From assembly GCF_001612885.1 (NCBI RefSeq), contig NZ_BDBH01000006.1:186001-250000 (forward strand): a stretch of DNA of 64,000 nt, in the 5' to 3' direction. The DNA is from Nocardia harenae NBRC 108248 (lineage in GTDB: Bacteria > Actinomycetota > Actinomycetes > Mycobacteriales > Mycobacteriaceae). Every line of letters starts with the position of its first letter. Within the stretch, counting starts at the first letter, position 1. The translations under genes were made by a program, and so were the position numbers. The notes under the pieces were generated by a model that was given only the letters and a program-made list of their open reading frames with translations, ran no database searches and had not been told where the DNA came from. Positions 1 to 10,893 of this stretch are shown here, piece by piece.

Positions 1-56
1 GCGGCGGCTCGCCGAGGCGCTGCAGCCGGTGTGGGACTTGGCCGAAGCCGACAGCA

Positions 57-1019
57 TCAGCCGAGCACCCACTGCGGCTCGGCGGCAGGCTCGAAACGGC
101 TGCTGACGTCGCCGAGCAGCCCCGGCCCGACGGTCAGCTTGCGGCACTCGTCGAAGTCCAGTTCGGAGAGCCGGGCCCAAACGATGTCCGGGCTGAACGA
201 GGACTCGTAGGCGTAGACCCCGCGGCCCAGGTCGGCAAGGGTGCGCCAGATCGTCGCCGCGATATTCGGCCGCTCCGGATCCGGCGCGCCGAAGGGCTGC
301 GCGGCATTGCGCATGACGCTGAGCAGCGCGGCGTAGGCGCGGCCGGGGGTCTCGGCGGCGGGCAGCCGGTCCAGGTAGTACCCGGCCCGGACGAAGCGGT
401 CGGCCGCCTCGGTGGTACCGGGCAGCGGCAGATCGCCGCCGAACCCCGCATAGCGGCTGCGCAGCTCGAGCTGCTGGTCGAAGGGCGGCGAGTTGGTCAT
501 CACGGTGTAGGCGCGGTCGTGGTGCAGATGCGGCTTGCCGTCCAGGTGCTCGATGACGAGCGAATCGCCGCTGGCGTCGTCCAGCGCGAGGTGCACGGTG
601 CCGAGCCGCCCGGAGCGCGGCTCGACCAGCGGAACCACCTGCATGGGCTGCTCCGCGAGTAGCTGCACGCACTCCGCGACGGTGGCGCAGCGATCCAGGA
701 AGTACTGCGCCCAGAGCGAGACCGCGAGCGCTGGCAAATCCGGAGCACGCTCCCCGAAGTCGGACTCGGCGAGCCAGAGCACGTGCGCCCCGAGCCCGCG
801 CTCGTTGATGCCGTCGGTGCTCGCGCCGTCCCACACGGTGGCGACGACGCTGCCGTAAGTCGCCGTCCAGCGCAGCGGATTCGGGTCGCTACCGTGCCCG
901 ACCCGGGCAACCCCCCGGGGAAGCGACCAGAGGTTGGTGTCCATCTCCTCGGGCCAGTCCATATTCCGCCCGACCAGAACGCCCTGCTCGCTCGCCGTCC
1001 ACATCACCCGTGTGCACAT
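57..1019 (-). CDS. Linear amide C-N hydrolase, choloylglycine hydrolase family
   Basis: A 320-residue Ntn-hydrolase of the penicillin V acylase / bile salt hydrolase type. The protein begins Met-Cys-Thr-Arg; removal of Met would expose Cys2 as the N-terminal nucleophile, the defining feature of the family. A GRNMDW segment near residue 18 fits the conserved Arg/Asp that follow the nucleophile, and length matches the usual 310-350. No signal peptide is visible, so it is probably cytoplasmic. Substrate cannot be read from sequence; N-acyl amides such as acyl-homoserine lactones, penicillins or conjugated bile acids are known for relatives. It lies downstream of the AtuA-type operon on the same strand, 56 bp after the TetR gene, so read-through is possible but the role need not be shared. 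Confidence 0.85.
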   Translation of the reverse strand: MCTRVMWTASEQGVLVGRNMDWPEEMDTNLWSLPRGVARVGHGSDPNPLRWTATYGSVVATVWDGASTDGINERGLGAHVLWLAESDFGERAPDLPALAVSLWAQYFLDRCATVAECVQLLAEQPMQVVPLVEPRSGRLGTVHLALDDASGDSLVIEHLDGKPHLHHDRAYTVMTNSPPFDQQLELRSRYAGFGGDLPLPGTTEAADRFVRAGYYLDRLPAAETPGRAYAALLSVMRNAAQPFGAPDPERPNIAATIWRTLADLGRGVYAYESSFSPDIVWARLSELDFDECRKLTVGPGLLGDVSSRFEPAAEPQWVLG

Positions 1020-1075
1020 GCGCTCTCCTCGCGCTCGGCTACCGATTAGTTACCTAGCGCACATGCTACTGCGGA

Positions 1076-1681
1076 TCAGCCCTGCAGCGCGGTATGCAGC
1101 GTGGCGGCCCACTGCTGCACGATCTGCTTCCGCCGCACCGAGTCGTCGGTGAGCACGTCGGCCAGCCCGAGCCCGCGGGCCAGGTCGAGGGTGGCCTGGA
1201 CGAGGTGGTGCGCGACCGGGTCGGAGTCGTCCACCTCGAGCGCCTCGACCGCGCGCCGGTGCGCCGCCCGCCCGAATTTCGCCTCCAGCGGGACGATGCG
1301 CTCGCTCAGCGCCGGGTCGGCGGCGGCGTGCGTCCACACCTGCAGCGCCGCCTTGAAGAGCGGGCTGGTGTAGGACTCGACCAGCCCGGAGACGACCGCC
1401 TCGGTGCGCGCGGGGCCGGAGGTGGCGGCGAGCGTCGCCGCCTCCGCCCTGGCCTGGCCGTCGCGCACGTCGAACATGTACTCCAGCGCGGCGGTGATGA
1501 GGTCCTCGCGGGTCGGGAAGTGGTGCTGGGCGGCACCGCGCGAGACCCCGGCGCGTTCCGCGACCACCGCGACCGTCGCTGCGGCCCAGCCGAATTCGGC
1601 CAGACAGTCGATGGTCGCCTCGAGCAAACGCTGCCGCGTGGCGCGGCTGCGGTCCTGCTTGGGTTCGTGCGGAGTCACCAT
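1076..1681 (-). CDS. TetR/AcrR family transcriptional regulator
   Basis: A 201-residue one-domain-plus-ligand regulator. The N-terminal helix-turn-helix runs from about residue 12 to 58, with an ATRQRLLEATIDCLAEFGW opening helix and a GVSRGAAQHHFPTREDL recognition region typical of TetR proteins. The rest is the variable ligand and dimer domain. It is the last gene of the seven-gene operon, 4 bp after the enoyl-CoA hydratase stop, so it is probably the local repressor that senses an acyl-CoA or terpenoid intermediate. Its likely operator is the CAAGC-N6-GCTTG element in front of the first gene of the operon; that link is inference. Confidence 0.9.
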   Translation of the reverse strand: MVTPHEPKQDRSRATRQRLLEATIDCLAEFGWAAATVAVVAERAGVSRGAAQHHFPTREDLITAALEYMFDVRDGQARAEAATLAATSGPARTEAVVSGLVESYTSPLFKAALQVWTHAAADPALSERIVPLEAKFGRAAHRRAVEALEVDDSDPVAHHLVQATLDLARGLGLADVLTDDSVRRKQIVQQWAATLHTALQG

Positions 1682-1685
1682 GGGC

Positions 1686-2456
1686 TCATTCTGCCCAGGA
1701 GGGCGGGCGGCGCTGCAGGAAGGCGGTCATCCCCTCGCGCACCTCGGCCGTGCCGAAGAAGCTCGCGGAGCGCTGCGCGAGCTCGTCGGCCGAGCTGTCG
1801 AAACCGGCCAGGATATCGGCATTGACCAGGCGTTTTGCCTCGGCCAGGCCCTGCGGGGCGCCCTTGCGCAGCTCGGTGCGGAAGCGGTCGATCTCGGCGG
1901 CCGGATCCTCGGCGGCAACGGTCACCAATCCGATCGCGGCCGCGACCCCCGGACCGAATCTCTCACCCGTCAGGTAGTAGCGGCTCGCCGCGCGCTGATC
2001 CAGCCGGGGCAGCAGGGTGAGCGAGATCATGAAGGGCGCCAACCCGATTCGCACCTCGGTGAGCGCGAAGCTGCTGCCGGGTCCGGCCACCACGATGTCG
2101 CAGCCCGCCACGATGCCCATGCCGCCCGCCCGGACATTGCCGTCGATCCGGGCCAGCACCGGCTTGGGAATCTCGACCAGCCTGCGCAGCACTCCGATCA
2201 TGCTGCGGGTGCGCTGGTCCGCGGCGACCGCGGGGTCGGCGTCGCTCGCCTCGCTCAGATCCGCGCCGGCGCAGAAGGTATTGCCGGTGTGGGTGAGCAC
2301 GATGCCGCGCACGGCGTCGTCGGCGGCGGCCGCGTCCAGCCCGGCGAGCAGCTCGGCGACGAGCCTGCCGGAGAGCGCGTTCCGATTGTGCGGCGAGTCC
2401 AGGGTGAGCGTGGCGAAACCCGTGCTCACCTCGTATCGCACCAGCGGCTCTGCCAT
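1686..2456 (-). CDS. Enoyl-CoA hydratase/isomerase family protein (crotonase fold)
   Basis: A 256-residue crotonase. TFCAGADL near residue 62 and NVRAGGMGIVAGCDI near residue 106 form the CoA-binding and oxyanion-hole region, and a Glu sits in FALTEVRIGL at the place of the second catalytic Glu of classical hydratases. The first catalytic Glu position appears as Asp (GCDI), so activity may differ from textbook hydration; hydratases acting on branched glutaconyl-CoA products (LiuC or AtuE type) are the best guess from context. ATG is chosen because it overlaps the upstream dehydrogenase stop as TGATG, a translational-coupling arrangement. The start is internal to a longer open frame whose upstream part is a shadow. 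Confidence 0.88.
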   Translation of the reverse strand: MAEPLVRYEVSTGFATLTLDSPHNRNALSGRLVAELLAGLDAAAADDAVRGIVLTHTGNTFCAGADLSEASDADPAVAADQRTRSMIGVLRRLVEIPKPVLARIDGNVRAGGMGIVAGCDIVVAGPGSSFALTEVRIGLAPFMISLTLLPRLDQRAASRYYLTGERFGPGVAAAIGLVTVAAEDPAAEIDRFRTELRKGAPQGLAEAKRLVNADILAGFDSSADELAQRSASFFGTAEVREGMTAFLQRRPPSWAE

Positions 2457-3612
2457 CAGTACGACTTCGGCAGGCCGAGCGAGTGCTGGGCGACGAAGTT
2501 GAGCACCATCTCCCGGCTCACCGGCGCGATCCGCGCGATCCGGGCCGCGGCCAGCATGGAGGCCAAGCCGACCTCCTTGGTCAGCCCCGAGCCGCCGTGC
2601 GTCTGCACCGCCTGGTCCAGCGCCTTGATGCTGGCCTCGCCCGCGGCGTACTTGGCCATATTGGCGGCCTCGGCGGCGCCCATCTCGTCGCCGGTGTCGT
2701 AGAGCACGGCGGCCTTCTGCATCATGAGCTTGGCCAGTTCGACCTCGACCTTGGCCTGCGCCAGCGGGTGCGCGATGCCCTGGTGCGCGCCGATCGGGGT
2801 CTTCCACACGGTGCGCTCGCGGGCGTACTCGACGGCCCGGTCCAGCGCGTAGCGGCCCATGCCGACGGCCATGGCGGCACCCATGATGCGCTCCGGGTTG
2901 AGCCCGGCGAAGAGCTGCATGAGCGCGGCGTCCTCGCTGCCGACCAGCGCGGTGCCGGGCAGCCGGACATCGTCGAGGAAGAGCGTGAACTGGGTGTCCG
3001 GCTCGATGATGTCCATCTCCTGCGCCGTCTTCTCGAAGCCGGGGGCGTCGGTGGGGACGATGAAGAGCGCGGGCTTGAGCTTGCCGGTCTTGTGATCCTC
3101 GGTGCGGGCCACGATGAGCACCGCCTCGGCCTGGTCGACGCCGGAGATGTAGACCTTGCGGCCGTTCAGGATCCAGTCGCCGCCGTCCCGGCGCGCGGTG
3201 GTGGTGATCTGGTGCGAGTTGGAGCCCGCGTCCGGCTCGGTGATGCCGAAGACCATCTTCGCCGAGCCGTCGGCGAGCTTGGTCAGCCACTCCCGCTTCT
3301 GCTCCTCGGTGCCGTACCGGGTGATGATGGTGCCGCAGATGGCGGGCGAGACCACCATGAGCAGCAGCCCGGCGCCCTGCGCGGCGAGCTCCTCCATCAC
3401 CAGCGCGAGCTCGTACATGCCCGCGCCACCGCCGCCGTACTCCTCCGGCAGATTGACCCCGAGGAAGCCGAGCTTGCCCGCCTCGTCCCAGAGTTCGTGC
3501 AGCGGTTCGTGGTTGCGCGCCCGCGGCAGCACGTAGTCCAGGTAGGGGTACTTGCCCGCGAGCGCGGCGACGGCCCGGCGCAGCGACTTCTGCTCGTCGG
3601 TCTCGATGAAAC

Positions 3613-3616
<4 letters not shown>
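2456..3616 (-). CDS. Acyl-CoA dehydrogenase family protein
   Basis: A 386-residue flavoprotein with the full acyl-CoA dehydrogenase layout: N-terminal helical domain, ITEPDAGSNS FAD/substrate segment near residue 126, and C-terminal four-helix domain. The usual C-terminal catalytic motif (YEGT) is absent. Instead a Glu occurs at residue 242 in GLNPERIMGA, the position of the catalytic base in isovaleryl-CoA dehydrogenase. This suggests a methyl-branched substrate. It overlaps the biotin carboxylase gene upstream by 4 bp (ATGA) and the hydratase downstream by 1 bp. It is the second of two dehydrogenases in the operon, so two distinct dehydrogenation steps are expected. Exact substrate is not known. 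Confidence 0.9.
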
Positions 3617-5622
<2,006 letters not shown>

Positions 5623-5631
5623 GGGAACGCC

Positions 5632-7230
5632 CTACATCCGGAAGACGCCGAAGCCCGCGGCGCCCTCGATCGGTGCGGTGTGCACGGCGGAGAGCGCCAT
5701 GCCGAGCACGGTGCGGGTATCGCGCGGGTCGATCACGCCGTCGTCGTAGAGCCGCCCCGACATGAACATGGCCAGCGACTCCGCCTCGATCTGCGCCTCG
5801 ATCATGGCCCGCATCCCGGCGTCGGCCTCCTCGTCGAAGCCCTGCCCGCGCGCCTCGGCGGCGGCCCGGCCCACGATGGAGATCACCCCGGCCAGCTGCG
5901 CCCCGCCCATGACCGCGGATTTCGCGCTGGGCCAGGCGAAGACGAAGCGCGGGTCGTAGGCGCGCCCGCACATGCCGTAGTGCCCCGCGCCGTAGGAGGC
6001 GCCCATGAGCAGCGAGATGTGCGGCACCGTCGAGTTGGAGACGGCATTGATCATCATCGAGCCGTGCTTGATGATGCCCTTCTGCTCGTACTCCTTCCCG
6101 ACCATGTAGCCGGTGGTGTTGTGCAGGAAGAGCAGCGGCGTATTGCTCCGGTTGGCCAGCTGGATGAACTGCGTGGCCTTCTGCGACTCCTCGGAGAAGA
6201 GCACGCCGCGGGCATTCGCCAGAATGCCGACCGGGTAGCCGTGCAGCTCGGCCCAGCCGGTGACCAGGCTCGACCCGTAGAGCGGCTTGAACTCGTCGAA
6301 CTCCGAGCCGTCCACGACGCGGGCGATCACCTCGCGCGGGTCGAACGGGATCCTGAGGTCGGGCGGGACGATGCCGAGCAGCTCCTCGGCGTCGAAGAGC
6401 GGCTCGCGCACCGCGGCGCGCGGCGCCGGCCCCTGCTTGCGCCAGTTCAGCCGCCGGACGATGGAGCGCCCGATCCGGATGGCGTCCTGCTCGTCCACCG
6501 CGTAGTAGTCGGCCAGCCCGGAGACCCTGGCGTGCATATCGGCGCCGCCGAGCGATTCGTCGTCCGACTCCTCGCCGGTCGCCATCTTCACCAGCGGCGG
6601 CCCGCCGAGGAAGACCTTGGAGCGCTCCTTGATCATGACCACGTGGTCGGACATGCCGGGGATGTAGGCCCCGCCCGCCGTGGAGTTGCCGAAGACCAGC
6701 GCGATGGTGGGGATCCCGGCCGCCGAGGCGCGGGTGAGGTCGCGGAACATGCGCCCGCCCGGGACGAAGACCTCCTTCTGCGTCGGCAGGTCGGCGCCGC
6801 CGGACTCCACCAGTGAGATCACCGGCAGCCGGTTCTCCCGCACGATGTCGTTGACCCGCAGCGTCTTGCGCAGTGTCCACGGATTCGAGGTGCCGCCGCG
6901 CACGGTCGGGTCCGGCGCCACGATCATGCACTCGACGCCCTCGACCACCCCGATCCCGGCCACCGTGCTGCCCCCGACGTGAAACTCGCTGCCCCACCCC
7001 GCCAGCGCGCAGAGCTCCAGGAACGGCGAGTCCTCGTCGATGAGCAGCTCGATGCGCTCGCGCGCGGTGAGCTTGCCGCGCTTGCGGTGCCGAGCCAGCT
7101 TGTCCGGCCCGCCGCCCGCGACGGCCTTGGCGAACTCGGCGCCGACCTCGGCCAGCTTCTCGGTCATGGCGTCCGCGGCGGTGACGTACTCCGGCGCGGC
7201 GGTGTCGACGGTACTGCGCAGCACGGTCAA
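5632..7230 (-). CDS. Acyl-CoA carboxylase beta subunit (carboxyltransferase), atypical MCC/GCC-like
   Basis: A 532-residue carboxyltransferase with both crotonase-like halves. GNSTAGGAYIPGMSD near residue 210 and GASYGAGHYGMCGRAYDPRF near residue 428 hold the oxyanion-hole glycines. The family is the methylcrotonyl-/geranyl-CoA carboxylase branch (FLGGPPLVK, LGGADMH), not propionyl-CoA carboxylase. However, the MCC hallmark FYNQA is replaced by MFRDL, and the usual MGGEQAA by MGGAQLA, so the acyl pocket differs from MCC. Substrate is therefore open; a beta-methyl-branched enoyl-CoA is the best guess. Overlaps the upstream dehydrogenase by ATGA. Confidence 0.93.
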   Translation of the reverse strand: MTVLRSTVDTAAPEYVTAADAMTEKLAEVGAEFAKAVAGGGPDKLARHRKRGKLTARERIELLIDEDSPFLELCALAGWGSEFHVGGSTVAGIGVVEGVECMIVAPDPTVRGGTSNPWTLRKTLRVNDIVRENRLPVISLVESGGADLPTQKEVFVPGGRMFRDLTRASAAGIPTIALVFGNSTAGGAYIPGMSDHVVMIKERSKVFLGGPPLVKMATGEESDDESLGGADMHARVSGLADYYAVDEQDAIRIGRSIVRRLNWRKQGPAPRAAVREPLFDAEELLGIVPPDLRIPFDPREVIARVVDGSEFDEFKPLYGSSLVTGWAELHGYPVGILANARGVLFSEESQKATQFIQLANRSNTPLLFLHNTTGYMVGKEYEQKGIIKHGSMMINAVSNSTVPHISLLMGASYGAGHYGMCGRAYDPRFVFAWPSAKSAVMGGAQLAGVISIVGRAAAEARGQGFDEEADAGMRAMIEAQIEAESLAMFMSGRLYDDGVIDPRDTRTVLGMALSAVHTAPIEGAAGFGVFRM

Positions 7231-8378
7231 GACCGGTACCCCAATCGCTTCGCGGCCAGTGCGGTGAGGATCTCGGTGGTGCCACCGCCGATCCCGAGGA
7301 TGCGCATGTCACGGTACTGCCGCTCGACCTCGGCCTCACGCATGTAGCCGAGCCCGCCGAAGAGCTGAACCGCCTGATCGGCAACCCACTCGCCGGCCTC
7401 GACGGCGGTGTTCTTGGCGAAGCAGACTTCCGCGATGAGGTCGGTCTCGCCCGCCGCGGCGCGCTCGACCACGTGCCGGGTGTACACCCGGGCGACATCG
7501 GTGCGGCGGGCCATCTCGGCGAGCGTGTTCTGCACCGCCTGCCTGCTGATCAGCGGCCGCCCGAAGGTCTCCCGGTCCCGGCACCACCGCACGGTGAGGT
7601 CAAGGCAGCGCTGCGCCTGGCTGTATGCCTGCGCCGCCAGCCCGGCGCGCTCGCTCACGAAGGCCTGCGCGATCTGGGCGAAGCCGCTGTTCTCCGGCCC
7701 GACCAGGTTGCCGACCGGCACCGGCACATCGACGTAGGAGAGCTCGGCGGTGTCCGAGGCGCGCCACCCCATCTTGTCCAGCTTGCGGCTCACCGTGAAG
7801 CCGGGTGTCCCCTTCTCCACCACCAGCAGCGAGACCCCGCCCGCGCCCGGCCCGCCGGTGCGCACCGCGGTGACCACGTAGTCGGCGCGGCAGCCGGAGG
7901 TGATGTAGGTCTTGGCGCCATTGACGATGTAGTGGTCGCCGTCCCGGACCGCGCTGGTGGTCAGGTGCCCGACGTCGGAGCCGCCGCCCGGCTCGGTAAT
8001 GGCGAGCGAGCCGATGAGCTCACCGGCCAGCGTGGGCCGCACCCAGCGCTCGATCTGCTCCGGATCGCCCGCCGCGACCAGGTGCGGCACCGCGATGCCG
8101 CAGGTGAAGAGGGAGGCGAAGAGGCCACCGGAGGCGCCCGCGCAGTGCATCTCCTCGCAGACCAGCGCGGCATCGATGCCGTCGCCGCCCGCGCCGCCGA
8201 CGGCCTCAGGGAACTGGATGCCGAGCAGCCCGAGCGCGCCCGCCTTCTTGTGCAGCTCGCGCGGGATCTCGCCGTCCCGCTCCCACGCGTCGAGGTAGGG
8301 GAGGACCTCGCGTTCGACGAAACCGCGGACGGTGCTGCGCAGTTCGCGCCGCTCCGCGGTGTTCCATGCAGTGTTCAC
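7227..8378 (-). CDS. Acyl-CoA dehydrogenase family protein
   Basis: A 383-residue acyl-CoA dehydrogenase. ITEPGGGSD at residue 127 is the FAD-binding strand motif; LFGGLGYMREAEVERQYRD marks the C-terminal domain. At the usual catalytic Glu site the sequence reads GIGGGT, while residue 243 is Glu in FVSERAGLAA, aligned with the base of isovaleryl-CoA dehydrogenase. Citronellyl-CoA and isovaleryl-CoA dehydrogenases share this placement. The GTG start is chosen because it overlaps the stop of the AtuA-like gene as GTGA; a longer open reading upstream is a shadow of that gene. Second gene of the operon, probably making the enoyl-CoA substrate for the carboxylase. Confidence 0.9.
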   Translation of the reverse strand: MNTAWNTAERRELRSTVRGFVEREVLPYLDAWERDGEIPRELHKKAGALGLLGIQFPEAVGGAGGDGIDAALVCEEMHCAGASGGLFASLFTCGIAVPHLVAAGDPEQIERWVRPTLAGELIGSLAITEPGGGSDVGHLTTSAVRDGDHYIVNGAKTYITSGCRADYVVTAVRTGGPGAGGVSLLVVEKGTPGFTVSRKLDKMGWRASDTAELSYVDVPVPVGNLVGPENSGFAQIAQAFVSERAGLAAQAYSQAQRCLDLTVRWCRDRETFGRPLISRQAVQNTLAEMARRTDVARVYTRHVVERAAAGETDLIAEVCFAKNTAVEAGEWVADQAVQLFGGLGYMREAEVERQYRDMRILGIGGGTTEILTALAAKRLGYRS

Positions 8379-10087
8379 AGCAGCTCCGTGGGAATCTCGA
8401 CGTGCCGGGACCGCAGCCATTCGCCGAGTCCCTTCGCCTGGGGATCGAATCGGGCCTGGTAGGCGACGCCCTTGCCGAGCAGGCCGTGGACGACGAAGTT
8501 CAGCGCCCGCAGGTTGGGCAGGACGGTCCTGGTGACGGTCAGCTCCGCGGTCTCCGGGAGCAGGGTGCGCAGCGCGTCGACGGTGAGCGTGTGCGCCAGC
8601 CAGCGCCACTGCTCCTCGGTGCGCACCCAGACGCCGACATTGGCATTGCCGCCCTTGTCGCCGCTGCGCGCCAGCGCGATCGTGCCGAGCGGGCGGGTCT
8701 CGGTGTCGCTTGGTGTGAGCGGCTCCGGCAGCGCGGGGTCGGCGACCTCGAGCAGGTCGCGGGTGGCGGCGGGGGCGCCGATCCGCACGATCGCGCCGTC
8801 CGGCAGCACCGCGGTGTGCCTGACCGCCTCGGCGGGCACGTACCCCGGCGTGAAGACGCCGTAGGGCGCGCCGTTGCCGGGTGGGGAGGTGAGGGTGAAG
8901 CCGGGGTAGCTCGCCAGCGCCAGCTCCACCGCCACCGCGGAGAAGGCCCGCCCGACCTTGTTCGGGTCGGGATCGCGCACCACGCAGCGCAGCAGCGCGG
9001 AGGCGCGCTCCTCGGTGTCGGCGTCCGGGCGGTCGAGCCGGGCCAGCGACCACTCCAGCTCGGCCGGGCGGGTGGGCAGCCAGGACTCCAGCTGCCGCCG
9101 CGTGAGCTCGGCCTTGGCCTCGATATCGAGGCCGGTGAGGACGAAGGTCATCTCGTTGCGGAAGCCGCCGAGGGTGTTCAGCGAGACCTTGGTGGTTGGC
9201 GGCGGCGCCTCGCCGCGCACTTCGTCGATTCGCACCCGATCCGGGCCGTCCTGCGTGAGCCGGATGCTGTCCAGCCGGGTGGTGACGTCCGGCCCGGCGT
9301 AGCGCGCGCCCTGGATCTCGTACACGAGCTGCGCCGCGACGGTGTCGACGGTGACGGCGCCGCCGGTGCCCGCGTGCTTGGTGATCACGCTGCTCCCGTC
9401 CCGGCGCAGCTCCGCGATGGGGAAGCCGGGGCGGCCGAGGTCGGCGATCTCGGTGAAGAAGGCGAAGTTGCCCCCGGTCGCCTGGGTGCCGCACTCGATC
9501 ACGTGCCCGGCCACCACCGCGCCCGCCAGCGCGTCGTAATCGTCGGCGGCCCAGCCGAAGTGCGCCGCCGCCGGGCCGGCGACCAGGGCGGCGTCGGTCA
9601 CCCGACCGGTCACCACGATGTCGGCGCCCGCCTGCAGGCACTCCGCGATTCCCCAGGCGCCGAGGTAGGCATTGGCGGTGAGCGGGGCGCCGAGGCCGAG
9701 TTCGGCGGCGCGGTCGAGCAGGTCGTCGCCGGTGACGTAGGCGATCTTCGGCTGGAGGCCGAGTTTCGCCGCGACCACCCGCAATTTCTCCGCGAGCCCG
9801 GCCGGGTTCAGCCCGCCCGCGTTGGCCACCAGCTTCACCTTCCGGTCCATGGCGCGCCCAAGACAGTCCTCGACCTGGCGCAGGAAGGTCTTGGCGTAGC
9901 CGAGCTCGGGGTCCTTCATCCGGTCCCGGCCCAGGATGAGCATGGTGAGCTCGGCCAGGTAGTCGCCGGTGAGGACGTCGAGCCCGCCGCCGTCGAGCAT
10001 CTCCCGCATGGCGACGGCGCGGTCACCGTAGAAACCGGAGCAGTTGCCGATCCGGAGCAGCTCCGGGTCGGCCGCGAGACTGGTCAC
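8375..10087 (-). CDS. Acyclic terpene utilization AtuA family protein (DUF1446)
   Basis: A 570-residue member of the AtuA/DUF1446 family: LRIGNCSGFYGDRA at the start, AGGLNP near residue 106 and GRVTDAA near residue 172 are family landmarks. The C-terminal part (about 475-570), with ARSGDKGGNANVGVW, belongs to the smaller domain that follows DUF1446 in many members. AtuA is required for citronellol and geraniol growth in Pseudomonas, but its reaction is not defined. Here it is the first gene of the operon and its start faces a 100-bp gap with a candidate operator. Being first in a carboxylase operon suggests it acts on the carboxylated, hydrated product or on its cleavage; that is inference. 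Confidence 0.88.
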   Translation of the reverse strand: MTSLAADPELLRIGNCSGFYGDRAVAMREMLDGGGLDVLTGDYLAELTMLILGRDRMKDPELGYAKTFLRQVEDCLGRAMDRKVKLVANAGGLNPAGLAEKLRVVAAKLGLQPKIAYVTGDDLLDRAAELGLGAPLTANAYLGAWGIAECLQAGADIVVTGRVTDAALVAGPAAAHFGWAADDYDALAGAVVAGHVIECGTQATGGNFAFFTEIADLGRPGFPIAELRRDGSSVITKHAGTGGAVTVDTVAAQLVYEIQGARYAGPDVTTRLDSIRLTQDGPDRVRIDEVRGEAPPPTTKVSLNTLGGFRNEMTFVLTGLDIEAKAELTRRQLESWLPTRPAELEWSLARLDRPDADTEERASALLRCVVRDPDPNKVGRAFSAVAVELALASYPGFTLTSPPGNGAPYGVFTPGYVPAEAVRHTAVLPDGAIVRIGAPAATRDLLEVADPALPEPLTPSDTETRPLGTIALARSGDKGGNANVGVWVRTEEQWRWLAHTLTVDALRTLLPETAELTVTRTVLPNLRALNFVVHGLLGKGVAYQARFDPQAKGLGEWLRSRHVEIPTELL

Positions 10088-10149
10088 GCGGGTGGCCTCC
10101 TGTGCGAGCGTGGTAGCGGTTCGAGGGTGACACCGGGGCTGTAAAAAAG

Positions 10150-10165
10150 CAAGCCCGCGCGCTTG
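10150..10165. promoter_or_regulatory. Candidate operator (CAAGC-N6-GCTTG) of the AtuA-type operon
   Basis: Inverted repeat CAAGC / GCTTG with a 6-bp spacer lies between the divergent starts of the AtuA-like gene (10087, minus) and the small membrane protein (10191, plus). It is embedded in a locally AT-richer stretch (TAAAAAAGC to GTTAAT). TetR proteins bind such 15-20 bp dyads, and the operon ends with a TetR gene. Binding by that protein is inference. Confidence 0.4.
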
Positions 10166-10190
10166 TTAATGGGTTGGGTAGGCTGCGGGG

Positions 10191-10343
10191 GTGTCCTCGA
10201 ACCTCACCGTGCTCCTGCTTCTCGCGCTGGCCGGGTTTCTGCTCGGCGGGGCGATCACCCTGTGGAAGACGCAGCGGTGGCCGGCTGTTTCGCTCGGCGT
10301 GTGCGCGGTGCTCGCTGGGGTCGGGGCATTCGTCTGGAGTTAG
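10191..10343 (+). CDS. Small two-helix membrane protein, conserved in mycolata
   Basis: A 50-residue open frame with a GTG start (VSSNLTVLLL) and TAG stop. Two hydrophobic helices (about residues 5-23 and 32-49) flank a short basic loop, WKTQRWP. Similar tiny proteins with an SSNL start and a WKT loop occur, as I recall, across Mycobacterium and Nocardia as unnamed membrane proteins. Function unknown. It overlaps the convergent SRPBCC gene by 4 bp at their stops. Its promoter would share the 100-bp gap with the AtuA-type operon. Confidence 0.6.
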   Translation: MSSNLTVLLLLALAGFLLGGAITLWKTQRWPAVSLGVCAVLAGVGAFVWS

Positions 10344-10825
10344 CCGTCGCGGATGTCGGCGCCCCGCTCGGCGAAGGCCTTGAAGTCCAGCATCTGCTGC
10401 CGCGACTGCTTGCGGAAGGAGCCAGGCATCAAGCGCCCGAGCAGTCGGACTATCCTGCTGTCGAACCGGTACTCGCTCTCACTCTCCCAGAGCGTCGTCT
10501 GCGGACCGGCCACGGTCAGCCGATCGCGCACCGCGCTCCACATACCCGGCCCGGCGATCTCGCGGTCGAAGTGCACGGTGACACCCTCCGGGATGTCCTC
10601 GAACCGCGCCGGCTCCCGGCGCGTGATCACCTCGACGCACTCCATCTCCCGCGACCCCTGCCGCATGACCACCCGCGACTCGGTGCCGAGCTGCCCGTGT
10701 TCACCGCGGATCGGCTCGTGCGACACCACCCCGCGCAGCCACTTGGGGATATTCGCCGGGTCGGCGAGCAGCTGGGCCACCCGTTGGCGCGGGAGGGCGA
10801 TCTCGATCGAGGTGGTGTATCGCAC
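10340..10825 (-). CDS. SRPBCC family protein (START/Bet v1-like fold)
   Basis: A 161-residue protein of the polyketide cyclase / START-like ligand-binding superfamily. The opening MRYTTSIEIALPRQRVAQLLADP, with a strand followed by a helix and an acidic-aromatic turn, and the WESESEYRFDSR strand near residue 115 match members annotated SRPBCC in actinomycetes. No catalytic residues can be named; these proteins bind hydrophobic ligands or act on them. No signal peptide. Stands alone, convergent with the small membrane gene and divergent from the XRE-ImmA gene; the 88-bp gap between the two starts should contain both promoters. Confidence 0.75.
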   Translation of the reverse strand: MRYTTSIEIALPRQRVAQLLADPANIPKWLRGVVSHEPIRGEHGQLGTESRVVMRQGSREMECVEVITRREPARFEDIPEGVTVHFDREIAGPGMWSAVRDRLTVAGPQTTLWESESEYRFDSRIVRLLGRLMPGSFRKQSRQQMLDFKAFAERGADIRDG

Positions 10826-10893
10826 GGTGCCGAAGTCTATCAGTCTTCACTTATATAGAAGGCCCGCGACCGCACTCTGGCACGCCAACGGCC

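Noticed and set aside
2-103. C-terminal end of a plus-strand gene (RRLAEALQPVWDLAEADS)
   Set aside because: Looks somewhat protein-like, but would overlap the convergent hydrolase gene by 47 bp and cannot be confirmed from 56 upstream bases.
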